Below, piece by piece: positions 12,200-21,300 of a DNA stretch of 64,000 nt. The stretch spans positions 1-64,000 of the forward strand of contig NZ_JAIRAU010000024.1 of the NCBI RefSeq assembly GCF_020073745.1, in the 5' to 3' direction. The notes beneath the pieces were generated by a model that had not been told where the DNA came from, ran no database searches, and saw nothing but the letters and a program-made list of their open reading frames with translations. The DNA comes from Nannocystis pusilla. GTDB taxonomy: Bacteria; Myxococcota_A; Polyangia; Nannocystales; Nannocystaceae. The translations under genes and the position numbers were made by a program. The first letter of the stretch is position 1, and every line of letters begins with the position of its first letter.

Positions 12200-13048
12200 G
12201 TGCCCGAGTTCATCGACATCCTCGATCCCGTGGCCGGCCCGGGGATCGTCGGTCAGGTGCGGGTCGACCGGCGGGCCGGGCCGGACGGCGGGACGGCGCC
12301 GCCGCTGGTGATCCTCGGCGGCATGACGCAGACGCTGGCGAGCTGGGGCGGGCAGGTGCGGCCGCTGTCGGCGCAGCGGCCGGTGATCGTGTACGAGGCG
12401 CGCGGGCAGGGGCAGACGCGCCTCGACGTGCGCGACGTGTCGCCGCCGGTGCACGTCGACGACTTCGAGCGCCTGCTCGACGCGCTCGGCGTCAGCGAGC
12501 CGATCGATCTGTGCGGGTTCTCGTTCGGCGGGCGGATCGCCCTGGCGATCGCGGCGGAGCGGCCGGAGCGGGTGCGGCGGCTGATCCTGTCGGGCGTCAG
12601 CGCGGGGCGCGGGGCGCTCGGTCGCGTGGTCGTCCGGGCGTGGCGCGAGTCGCTGCGCACCGGCGACCTCGAGGCGCTGGCGTGGCTCAGCCTGGCCGAC
12701 ACGCTCGGGCCCCGCTACCTCGAGGCCAACGAGCCGATGCTCGCGGCGTTCGTCAAGGCGACGGTCCAGCGCAACACGTACGAGGGCATCTCGGCCCTGT
12801 TCGCGCAGACCTTGAACGACGCGCCGGACTCGCCGTGGGCGCCGCTCAACCTGGCGCCGCGGGTGCGCGCGCCGGCGCTGCTGATGGCGGGGGAGCTCGA
12901 CCGCCTCGCGCCCGCGCGCGAGCTCGAGGCGCTGGCGGCCGCGTTCCCCGGCCCGGCGCGCGCCGAGGTGCTGCCCGAGGTCGGCCACACGGTGGCCATC
13001 GAGGCGTCCGAGCGCTGGCGCGCGCTGGTGCTCGAGTTCCTGGCCTGA
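12200..13048 (+). CDS. Alpha/beta-fold hydrolase
   Basis: 282 residues from a GTG. The family features appear in order: LVILGGMTQTLASWG (oxyanion region), RGQGQT, the nucleophile elbow GFSFGG (Ser near residue 112), an acid region in GELDRLAP, and a C-terminal His in VGHTV. Overall it resembles 3-oxoadipate-enol-lactonase or MenH-like hydrolases; the substrate cannot be assigned. The next gene, aroC, begins 36 bp downstream on the same strand, so they may be one transcript. Confidence 0.87.
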   Translation: MPEFIDILDPVAGPGIVGQVRVDRRAGPDGGTAPPLVILGGMTQTLASWGGQVRPLSAQRPVIVYEARGQGQTRLDVRDVSPPVHVDDFERLLDALGVSEPIDLCGFSFGGRIALAIAAERPERVRRLILSGVSAGRGALGRVVVRAWRESLRTGDLEALAWLSLADTLGPRYLEANEPMLAAFVKATVQRNTYEGISALFAQTLNDAPDSPWAPLNLAPRVRAPALLMAGELDRLAPARELEALAAAFPGPARAEVLPEVGHTVAIEASERWRALVLEFLA

Positions 13049-13084
13049 GGTTCCTGGCACAAAGGGCATGTTCTTCGGGGCATT

Positions 13085-14197
13085 ATGAGCGGCAACACTT
13101 TCGGACATGTCTTTCGGGTCACGACCTTCGGCGAGTCGCACGGCGGCGGGCTGGGCGTGGTGGTCGACGGCTGCCCCGCCGGCCACCCGTTCCCGCACGC
13201 GCGGATCGCCGCCCAGATGGCGCGCCGGCGCCCGGGCCAGGGCAAGCTGACGTCGGCCCGCCAGGAGGCCGACGCGGTCCAGGTGTACAGCGGGCTCGAG
13301 CCCGAGTCGGGGCGCACGCTCGGCACGCCGATCATGATGATGGTCGGCAACAGCGACGCGCGCAGCCACCACTACGACGACCTGGCGGCGCTGTACCGGC
13401 CGTCGCACGCGGACTACACCTACGACGCGCGCTACGGGCTGCGGGCGGTGGCCGGCGGGGGGCGGGCCTCGGCGCGCGAGACCGTCGGCCGGGTCGCCGC
13501 CGGGGCGCTGGCCGAGGACCTGCTCGCGGCGCTGCACGGGGTCGAGATCGTGGCGTGGGTGGCCTCGGTCGGCGACGTCGAGCTGCGCGAGGTCGACGAG
13601 GCGACGCTGACGCGCGCGCAGGTCGACGCCCACGCGGTGCGCTGTCCCGAAGGACAGGTCGCGGAGGCGATGTCGGAGGTGATCGACGCGGCGCGCAAGC
13701 AGGGCGACACCGTCGGCGGGGTGGTCCGCTGCGTGGTCCGCGGGGTGCCGGCCGGCTGGGGCGCGCCGGTGTTCGACAAGCTGACGGCCGACCTGGCCAG
13801 GGCGATGATGAGCCTGCCGGCCAGCCGCGGCTTCGAGGTCGGCGACGGCTTCGCGGCGACGAAGCTGCGCGGCTCGACCCACAACGACCCATTTTACAAG
13901 GACCCGGCGAGCGGGAAGGTCCGGACCACCAGCAATCACTCCGGCGGGATCCAGGGCGGGATCAGCAACGGCGAGGCGATCCGTCTCGCCGTCGCGTTCA
14001 AGCCGGTGGCGACGATCTTCCAGCCGCAGCAGACGGTCAACCGCGCCGGCGAGGCGGTCACGTTCCAGGCCCGCGGCCGCCACGACCCGTGCGTGCTGCC
14101 GCGGGCGGTGCCGATGGTCGAGGCGATGGCGGCGCTGGTCCTGTGCGACCACATGCTGCGCGCTCGCCTGGCGACCATGGACGGGCTGCGGCGATGA
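13085..14197 (+). CDS. aroC: Chorismate synthase
   Basis: 370 residues. Chorismate synthase makes chorismate from 5-enolpyruvylshikimate-3-phosphate with reduced FMN, the last step of the shikimate pathway. The N-terminal GNTFGHVFRVTTFGESHGGG, RRRPGQGKLTSARQE, NSDARSHHYDDL and the C-terminal RHDPCVLPRAVPMVEAM are all diagnostic. At 13642-13657 a perfect CTGTCC-CGAA-GGACAG palindrome lies in frame and encodes CPEGQ, where relatives usually have CPDPE-like residues; the reading frame is kept. Its stop overlaps the next start (ATGA). Confidence 0.97.
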   Translation: MSGNTFGHVFRVTTFGESHGGGLGVVVDGCPAGHPFPHARIAAQMARRRPGQGKLTSARQEADAVQVYSGLEPESGRTLGTPIMMMVGNSDARSHHYDDLAALYRPSHADYTYDARYGLRAVAGGGRASARETVGRVAAGALAEDLLAALHGVEIVAWVASVGDVELREVDEATLTRAQVDAHAVRCPEGQVAEAMSEVIDAARKQGDTVGGVVRCVVRGVPAGWGAPVFDKLTADLARAMMSLPASRGFEVGDGFAATKLRGSTHNDPFYKDPASGKVRTTSNHSGGIQGGISNGEAIRLAVAFKPVATIFQPQQTVNRAGEAVTFQARGRHDPCVLPRAVPMVEAMAALVLCDHMLRARLATMDGLRR

Positions 14198-14886
14198 CCG
14201 ACGACACGCCCGAGGCGCGCCGGCGGGCGTTCCGCATCGTGGCCGGCGGCGAGCTGCGCAGGGCGCTGCCGCCCGCGCCCGTGGTGGTCGATGAGCCCTT
14301 GAGGACAGGTCCGCCGGAACATGTCGTCGAGGACGTGTCCGGAGGGCCACGTTCGCTGGCGCCCGGGGCCCCGCCGTCGCCGGGCACGGCGCCGCTGGAG
14401 ATCGCGCGCCACCTGCGGCTCGGCGAGGCGCTGGTGTGGTGGGACGCCAAGGCGGGCTTCGACCTGCGCCCGCTGGCGTGGATCGGGGGCATCAGCGCGG
14501 CGGTGCTGCTGGTCGCCAGCCTGCTGGCGCCCGAGTTCTGGCAGCAGCCGCTGTCCGAGCTGTGGCGGCCGATCGCGGTGCTGCTGTCGCCGATGCTGCT
14601 GTGGCTGGTGCGCGAGCAGTTCAGCCAGAGAGCGATCCTCGTGACCGACACCGCGGTCCTCGAGGTGCCGCGCCGCGGCGAACCACAGCGGCTGCAGTTC
14701 TCGGCGGTGCAGCGGGTCCGCCGCGACGTGCTGACCGGCGGGGTGGTGCTCACCGGCAAACTGTCGAAGATCCGCGTGCCGGCGGCCCTGGTCGACAACA
14801 CGCGCGCGGCGATCGCGTCGCAACGCAAGGGGGCGCTGCGCAGCCAGGCCGAGCGGCCCGACGACCCGCTGCGCTTCATGGGCTGA
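14194..14886 (+). CDS. Membrane protein with PH-like domain
   Basis: 230 residues, coupled to aroC by a four-base ATGA overlap. Residues 1-80 are a Pro/Ala-rich, probably disordered N-terminus interrupted by palindrome-derived sequence (14303-14345, encoding RTGPPEHVVEDVSGG). Two hydrophobic helices follow (AVLLVASLLAP and IAVLLSPMLLWLV), then a region (AILVTDTAVLEVPRRGEPQRL...VQRVRRDVLTGGVVLTGK) with the alternating beta pattern of bacterial PH (YdbS-like) domains. No function known. The link to aroC looks positional only. Confidence 0.7.
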   Translation: MTDDTPEARRRAFRIVAGGELRRALPPAPVVVDEPLRTGPPEHVVEDVSGGPRSLAPGAPPSPGTAPLEIARHLRLGEALVWWDAKAGFDLRPLAWIGGISAAVLLVASLLAPEFWQQPLSELWRPIAVLLSPMLLWLVREQFSQRAILVTDTAVLEVPRRGEPQRLQFSAVQRVRRDVLTGGVVLTGKLSKIRVPAALVDNTRAAIASQRKGALRSQAERPDDPLRFMG

Positions 14887-15289
14887 GCCCGCGACCGGCG
14901 GCGTTCGAGCGGCCCGCGCCCGCGCTCCGTCATCCGGCCGGAATGGCGAGAGCCGGCGCGCGGCAGCTCATTGCGATGCGAACGTTCGCCGGAGGCACGA
15001 CCATTCGGCCGCGGGCCGGTCGTGCGCGGTGCGTCGAGTCGGAATGTCCACGGGCCATACGCTCATCACCGCATCTCCGCGGCTCGCCAGCGATCGATGG
15101 TCCGTGCCGGGCACTGCGTGATTCTCGCGGATTCCACATCTGACGACACGCCTGATGGTGAAGGATTGTCCATGGATGGGCCCGGCGGAGATGGGGACCG
15201 TGCTGGATGGGCCGCAGGATTCGCCATGGTGCATGCGCCAGCGGGCCTCGCCTTGACAGATGAACAAACCTTGATCATGGTTGAAGACC
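14887..15289. other. 403-bp intergenic region
   Basis: No gene seen. Somewhat lower GC toward the right end. A TTGACA at about 15253 might be a -35 element for the downstream lipoprotein, but no convincing -10 follows at the right distance. Confidence 0.4.
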
Positions 15290-15293
15290 ATGA
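15275..15293. promoter_or_regulatory. Hairpin sequestering a start codon
   Basis: TCATGGT (15275-15281) pairs perfectly with ACCATGA (15287-15293) around a 5-nt TGAAG loop. The ATG start at 15290 lies in the right arm. The geometry is that of the dispersed palindromes with GGT/ACC instead of GTC/GAC. Confidence 0.55.
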
Positions 15294-16666
15294 CGCGCCG
15301 TCCTGCCTTCTCAAAGCTGCTCGTTTTCGCCACGGGGTGGGTCGTGGTCGGGGGGTGCAATCGCACGGGTGACCCGCTGATCCCCGAGTCGGTGTTCGGG
15401 CACTGCGTTTATAAAAATCGATTCTCCGGGCGGACCGAATGTCGGGAGTACCGCGGGGACCGCTGGGACGAGGCGGGGGCGAGCGCCGACTGTGGTGAAT
15501 GGGGGGCCGAGCTCGAGGCCGGGGCGTGCGAGCATGAGGACATTCTCGGCGCGTGCGTGCTCGGCGATCCGGAGCGGGTGATCCGCGTGGTCGTGCCCGG
15601 GTCCGACGCCGGTGATTGTCGGCAGCAGGAGCGTGGTTGTGAGATCTTCGGCGGCGGGATCTTCGTGCCCGGGCCGGTGTGCGGCGGCGACGACCTGCCC
15701 GAGCCGAACGAGGGGACCGTGTTCCAGTGGCCGGTGCTCGAGTGTCGTCAGCCGGTCAAGGGCGAGCCGGCGGGGCAGGGCGCGGGCGGCGATGTCTGTA
15801 CGTGGTCGATGGTCTCGGGCTGCACCGAGCCGGGGCGCCACTACGGTGATTATGCGTCGTGCGACATGGTGCGGACGCAGCGGCCGTACTCGCCGGTGCC
15901 GTCGCCGCAGCCGCCGGTGCCCGACGACCTGCGGCTGGACGACCCGGCCTACGTCGCCGAGCTCGCGTGGGTGACCGAGCAGGCGTCGGCGTGCGCGTGC
16001 GTGTGTTGTCATCAGGCCAGCGCGACGCCCGAGGGGGCGGCGATCTGGGACCTCGAGGCGCCGGGCAATTGGGTCAACGGGTTCACGCCGTACGGCCTGG
16101 CGTTCGCCGGCGGGTTCCTCGACTCGTCGCTGCTCGGGGCCTATCCGGCGGCCGAAAACAACGGCTTCGACCGCGCGAGCACCGGCCTGCCGTCCACCGA
16201 CCCCGAGCGCATGCAGGCGTTCTTCGCCGGCGAGCTGGCGGCGCGCGGGCTGTCGCCGGCCGACTTCGCCGACGCCGACCCGACGCCGGCCCCGTTCTAC
16301 CAGCAGCTCATCCACGAGCCGCAGCGGTGCGCGGGCGGCGAGGGGGTGGCCGCCGATGGGACGATCACCTGGGAGGGCGGCAGCGCCCGCTACGTGTACG
16401 TGCTCGCCGGGGACGCGCCCAACCCCGGGCTGCCGCCGAATCTCGACCTGCCTGAAGGGACACGTTGGCGCGTCGACGTGCCGTGGGACGCGGCGCCGAT
16501 GGCGAGCCGCGGCGTGCGTTACGGGGTCGTCCCGGACGGCGCGCGGCAGAGCTTCCCGGCCGAGGGCTCGCCGGCGAAGCTGGTCGCGGGCACGACGTAT
16601 TATCTGTACGTGCTGGCCGACATCGGCGTGCCGATCACCCGCTGCCTGTTCACGTATTCAGGGTAG
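15290..16666 (+). CDS. Cys-rich lipoprotein with CxxCH haem-like motif
   Basis: 458 residues from the ATG at 15290, which gives a compact signal peptide ending in lipobox VGGC; a TTG nine bases earlier is the alternative. The first 200 residues carry many Cys in Gly/Asp-rich loops. Near residue 245 the stretch ACACVCCHQ contains a CxxCH c-haem attachment motif. The C-terminal 130 residues (SARYVYVLAGDAPNPGLPPNLDLPEGTRWRVDV...LVAGTTYYLYVLADIG) look like a beta-sandwich. No catalytic family recognised. It might be an outer-membrane cytochrome-type protein; haem binding is inferred from one motif only. Confidence 0.65.
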   Translation: MTRRPAFSKLLVFATGWVVVGGCNRTGDPLIPESVFGHCVYKNRFSGRTECREYRGDRWDEAGASADCGEWGAELEAGACEHEDILGACVLGDPERVIRVVVPGSDAGDCRQQERGCEIFGGGIFVPGPVCGGDDLPEPNEGTVFQWPVLECRQPVKGEPAGQGAGGDVCTWSMVSGCTEPGRHYGDYASCDMVRTQRPYSPVPSPQPPVPDDLRLDDPAYVAELAWVTEQASACACVCCHQASATPEGAAIWDLEAPGNWVNGFTPYGLAFAGGFLDSSLLGAYPAAENNGFDRASTGLPSTDPERMQAFFAGELAARGLSPADFADADPTPAPFYQQLIHEPQRCAGGEGVAADGTITWEGGSARYVYVLAGDAPNPGLPPNLDLPEGTRWRVDVPWDAAPMASRGVRYGVVPDGARQSFPAEGSPAKLVAGTTYYLYVLADIGVPITRCLFTYSG

Positions 16667-16979
16667 TAGGGCCGCTCCGAAGTTTTCGGCTGTGCGACGC
16701 GGTTCCCTCGGCCGTGACCGGGCGAGCTTCGGGTCGGTCGTAATTCGCGGGAGATCGCGGCCCCTCGCAGTGAGGTCCGGCGGCGGGCCCGCCGGCTCTC
16801 GCGCGGGAATCGGGGCGTGCGGGCGAGCCGCCGTGCGCTGGCCGAGGTCGCCGGCGAGGCTTCGCGCGTGATTTGGCGAATGCCGGCGAAGTAGCTTGCT
16901 GAGGTCGGTGCTGGCCTCTCTCCACGCGCGCACGCCCGCGGCTCGCCGAGCTTCGCTCGGATGTACATTGAGACATGTC
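16667..16979. other. 313-bp intergenic region
   Basis: No gene or RNA recognised. A palindrome begins at its right end (GACATGTC at 16972-16979) and runs into the next start codon. Confidence 0.4.
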
Positions 16980-17003
16980 ATGATGAACATGTCCATCGGG
17001 ACA
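16972..17003. repeat. Dispersed palindromes over a start codon
   Basis: GACATGTC (16972-16979), then TGTCC-ATCG-GGACA (16990-17003). They flank and include the ATGATG start at 16980-16985 and encode MNMSIGT of the signal peptide. Confidence 0.7.
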
Positions 17004-18047
17004 GCAATAACGGCCGGCTGCAGCGAGACGTACGAGGTGCGGGGGCGTCAGGTGGTCGTGGAGGCCGACGCGGGGCTGACGATGTGCGCCGGCACGCTCG
17101 AGCACATGGACCGCTTCGTCGAGCGGTTCGCGGCGGAGATCGGGCTGCCGCTGGCGGACGGGCCGTGGATCGAGTTTCGCTGGTTGACGCCGGAGCGGTT
17201 CGCGGCGCGCAACCCGTGCGGCGGGATGCCGGCGTGCGCCTTGATTCGTACCGTCTATGCCAGCGAGATCCCCCACGAGCACGAGCTCGTGCACTCGGCC
17301 GCCAGCGACCTCGGGCTGGCGCATCCGTTCTTCGTCGAGGGGCTGGCGATGGCGTTCGAGGGCGGGGCGCGCGACGCCGAGCCGACCGACGACGAGCCGG
17401 ACGAGGACGGCGAGGCGGCGGCGCGACCGCGGGTGATGGAGGCGCTGCGCGCCCGCTACGCGTGGCTGCCGGGCGAGTACTACATGCTCGCCGGGGCGTT
17501 CACTCGCTACCTGATCGACCGCTTCGGTCTGCGGCTGCACCTCGAGTTCTACCGCCGGACCTGGTACGCCGACCGCTACCGCGGGCTGGCGCGCGAGTTT
17601 TTGGCGGTGTTCGGGGCGACGCTCGAGGACGTGGTGCTCGATTTCGAGGCCGAGCGAACCGACTGTCACTACGCCGGCTGGCGCTTCAAGCTGCTCGAGT
17701 GCGAGGCGCCGGAGCTCGCGTGGGACGACCAGCGGCTGGCCCGCAACCTCACGCTCGACTGCGACGACGCGGCCGCGGTCGGGGCGGCGGGCGTGGACGT
17801 GCGCACGAGCCACAGCTTCACCGTGGCGAGGCCGGGGCGCTTCCGCGTCGAGCTGCGCGAGCGCGACGGCGTACGGGCGACCCTCGGCAGCTGCGGCGGG
17901 TGCGAGCGGCCGGTGCTGGCGCGGCTGCGGGCGGCCGACGGTCCGCAGGAGCTCGAGCTACCGGCCGGCCGCTACTTCCTGCGCGCCGAGGCGGCGGCGA
18001 GCGACCCGGTGACGTTCGGCGTGGTGATGGAGCGGATCGACGAATGA
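16980..18047 (+). CDS. Putative gluzincin metalloprotease lipoprotein, module A
   Basis: 355 residues from the ATG at 16980. A short signal ends in lipobox TAGC. The zincin motif HELVH (in IPHEHELVHSAA, near residue 102) is followed about 20 residues later by FFVEGLAMAF, giving the HExxH...E arrangement of Peptidase_MA-like gluzincins. The C-terminal third holds paired Cys, including LLECEAPELAW and SCGGC, and ends in a beta-rich domain. A paralogue of the same length with the same landmarks is at 30215-31288. Here the protease gene precedes the FG-GAP gene at 18391, with tandem repeats in between. Probably a surface protease; substrate unknown. Confidence 0.78.
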   Translation: MMNMSIGTAITAGCSETYEVRGRQVVVEADAGLTMCAGTLEHMDRFVERFAAEIGLPLADGPWIEFRWLTPERFAARNPCGGMPACALIRTVYASEIPHEHELVHSAASDLGLAHPFFVEGLAMAFEGGARDAEPTDDEPDEDGEAAARPRVMEALRARYAWLPGEYYMLAGAFTRYLIDRFGLRLHLEFYRRTWYADRYRGLAREFLAVFGATLEDVVLDFEAERTDCHYAGWRFKLLECEAPELAWDDQRLARNLTLDCDDAAAVGAAGVDVRTSHSFTVARPGRFRVELRERDGVRATLGSCGGCERPVLARLRAADGPQELELPAGRYFLRAEAAASDPVTFGVVMERIDE

Positions 18048-18064
18048 GGCGCGGGACGGGAAGC

Positions 18065-18077
18065 TGTCCTTTGGACA
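18065..18077. repeat. Dispersed palindrome
   Basis: TGTCC-TTT-GGACA with a 3-nt loop, 18 bp after the gluzincin stop. It may attenuate read-through into the tandem repeats and the FG-GAP gene. Confidence 0.6.
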
Positions 18078-18113
18078 ATTTATTGCGAGCATGTCGGAAG
18101 CCGTCGGGGCGGG

Positions 18114-18350
18114 GGAGCGTCGTGCGGGCGATGGCTTCGGAGGATGCTGATGGAGGGGGAGCGACGAATGACGCGTCGTGGTCGGGGGGCGACGGAGCGT
18201 CATGCGGGCGGTTGCTTCGGAGGACGCTGATGGAGGGGAGCGACGAATGACGCGCGGTGGACGGGGGCGGCGGAGCGTGATGCGGGCGGTGTGTTCGGGG
18301 GATGCTGATGGAGGGGGAGCGACGAATGACGCGCCGTGGTCGGCCGGGGC
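18114..18350 (+). repeat. Three tandem copies of a 78-80 bp repeat carrying decoy translation starts
   Basis: Copies begin with GGAGCGT at 18114, 18194 and 18272 (periods 80 and 78 bp) and are about 85-90% alike by eye. Each contains GGAGCGACGAATGACGCG, with its ATG at 18168, 18247 and 18326. The true start of the downstream gene has the near-identical GGAGCGACGGATGACGGG (ATG at 18391), i.e. a fourth, partial copy. The three decoy ATGs fall in three different frames. Confidence 0.85.
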
Positions 18351-18390
18351 GACGACATCGGGGCCCGCGTGTCGAGGAGCGGAGCGACGG

Positions 18391-21300
18391 ATGACGGGCC
18401 GGATCGTCGGGTTCGTGCTGCTGGCGGCGGGCTGTGAGCTGGCCTCGGAGCAATGTTCTTTGGAACAGGTGTGTGCCGAGCCGGGGCAGCGCTTCGGGGT
18501 CGGCGGCGGGCCCGGGAGCGCGCTCGTGCGCGACCTGGACGGCGACGGCCGGGCCGAATGGGTCACGGTCAGCCCGGGGCTCGGGACGCTGACGGTGGCG
18601 TGGGGCTGGACCGGGGCGGCGGAGACCTGGTCGATCGGTCAGGCGCCGGCGGGGCTGGCGAGCGGCGACGTCGACGGTGACGGGAGGCTCGACGTGGCCG
18701 TGCCGCTCGCGGGCGAGGGCGCGGTGGCGCTGCTGCGCGGGACGGGGCGCGGGCAGCTCGGCCCCGTCGAGCGCGTGCCGGTGGGTCCGCGACCGGGCGC
18801 GATCGCGGCGGCCGACCTCGACGGCGACGGCGCGGCGGAGCTCGTCGTCTCCGACCTGGATCGCGGCGACCTGCGGATCGTGCGGGGCGGGGTGGTGGTA
18901 GGCGAGCCGGTCGCGGCCGGGGCAGGGCCGACGGCGCTGGCGACGGGCGACTTTTCGGGCGACGGGGCGGTCGACGTCGCGGTGACGCTGGCGGTCGACG
19001 GCATCATTAAATTGTTCGTCGGGACGGGGGATGGTGGGCTTCGGGCCGGGGCGACGCTCTACGCGGGGGCGGGCCCGCAGCGGGCGCTGGCGGCCGACTT
19101 CGACGACGACGGCGCGCTCGACCTGGCGGTGATCGACGGGCTGCTCGACGAGGCGGCGGTGGTCCTCGGCGACGGGGCGGGCGGGGCGCGCGAGACCCGG
19201 CGCTGGGCGGTCGCGGCGGGGCCGCAGGAGATGGCGCTGAGGACAGGTCCGGATGGACATGAGCTTTTGGTCATGTCACAGCTGCAGCGGGCGCTGACGC
19301 GGGTGCCGCTGGCCCGGCCGGAGCGGCGGACGGCCACGACGGCGAGCGGCTGGCAGGGGCTGGCGGTCGGCGACGTCGACGGCGACGGGAGCGACGAGGT
19401 GGTGGTCGGCGACGCGGGCCTCGGCGCGCTGCCGCTGGTCGACGGGCAGGGCTTCGGGTTCTCGCCGTGGTACGCGGCCGACGGGGCGGGGCTGGCGGGG
19501 CCGCTGGCGGCGCGGGACGTCGACCGCGACGGGTGGATCGATCTGGTCGTCAGCGACCGCGAGCGCGGCGAGATCGCGCTGCTGCGCGGGCAGGAGGGCG
19601 GGTTCGCGGCGCCGGTGCGCTCGCCGGGGCCGACCGACGCGACCGCCCTGGTGCTGGCCGACCTCGACGGCGACGGGGCCGACGACGTGGTGACGTGGCG
19701 GCACGCGGGGTACGCCGCGGCGGCGCGTGCGGGCTCCCTGTGGAGCGCGCGCGGCGTCGGCGAGCGGTTCGCGTCGCCGGTCGAGTTCGAGTTCGCCGGC
19801 GATCCGCGCCGCGTGGTCGCGTTCGACGGCGACGGCGACGGTCGCAGCGAGCTGCTGGCGCTGCAGGCCCCGGTCGCGCCGGGCGAGTCGGGCGAGTCGG
19901 CGGAGGGGGGCGCGGGGCTGTTGACGCTGGAGCTGGCGGACGACGCGTTCGCGCTGATCGACCGCGCGATGGCGACGGAATTCGCGGTCGGCGACGACGT
20001 GCTGGTCGGCGACTTCTCCGCCGAGTACGCCGGTGACGAGTTGATCCGCGTCGGGCTCGCGGACGGGGCGGCGGCGATCGTGGTCGAGAGCCGCAGCGCG
20101 GGGCGGCGGTGGAGCGGCGGGGCGCTGCCGGCCGGGCGGGTGCTCGGGCTGGCGCGCGCCGACCTCGACGGCGACGGGATCGCCGACCTGCTGGTGTGCG
20201 GCGACGACGGGCTGCTGCTGGCGGCGGGGCGCGAGTGGAACGCGTTCGCGCCGGCGACTCGGGTGTCGCGGTCGCGCTGCGACGGGGTGGTGGTGGCCGA
20301 GCTCGACGGCGACGGCCGCCCGGACGCGATCACGCTGGGCGAGCGGTTCGGCGAGCCGGTCGCCGAGGTGCAGCTCGGGCACGCGCTGGGGTGGTTGCCG
20401 CAGCTCGTGCCGGGCGGGATGACGACGGCGAGCAATCGCCCGCGCGCGCTGGCGGTCGCCGACTTCGACGGCGACGGGCTGCCCGACCTGGCGGCCAGCG
20501 GGGTCGACGGCCTGCAGGTGCTGCGCGGCGGACCGCAGGCGGTGCTGCGGCCGGCGCCGGCGCTGGCCCAGCGCGCGGCGCGGGCCGGCGGGCTCGCGCT
20601 CGGCGACGTCGACGGCGACGGGCGCGACGAGGTGGCGGCGTTCGGGCTCGGCGGCGACGTCGGGCTCGGCGAGTTCGACGGGACAGGTGCTCTCGGACAT
20701 GTTCGATACGACATGTTTTTTAAAACATATGACGACGGGCAGGGCGCGCGGCGGCAGCTGTTGCTCGACATCGACGGCGACGGGGCCGACGAGCTGCTGA
20801 CCGCGCGGACGTGGCAGGAGGGGTTCGTCAGCGACCTGCTGCGGGTCCGCGGCGGCCGCTGGGAGCGCGCGGCGGAGGTGCCGCACGCGATCGCGTCGTA
20901 CGGGCCGGTGCGCGCCGGGGACCTCGACGGCGACGGCGACGACGAGGTGGTGTACGTGCACACGACGGGGATGCTGGTGACGCACGCGGGCGGGCCCGGC
21001 GGGCTCGGTCCGCCGCAGATCGGGCCGTTCGTCGGCGACGGCGCGCTCGGGGTCGATCTCGGCGACGTCGACGGCGACGGGCGGCTCGACGCGGTGCTGT
21101 CGACGTGGGACCAGGGCGTGGCGGTGTTCCGGGGCGACGGGCGCGGCGGGTTCGTGGCGGCGCCGCAGACGTGGCCGATGGGCTGGACCACCGGGGCGAT
21201 CGCCGTCGCCGACCTCGACGACGACGGTCCTGCCGACCTGCTCGCGGTCGCGGGCTTCGCCGGCGGGGCGTCGCTGCGGGTGTGCCACGGCGGCGCGGAC

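Noticed and set aside
18114..18350. Tandem repeats as coding sequence of a longer FG-GAP N-terminus (start at 18178 or 18247)
   Set aside because: The translated repeats are Gly/Arg-rich without signal features, whereas ATG 18391 directly gives a lipoprotein signal. The repeats differ by 2 bp in length, which would not be tolerated in a coding repeat.
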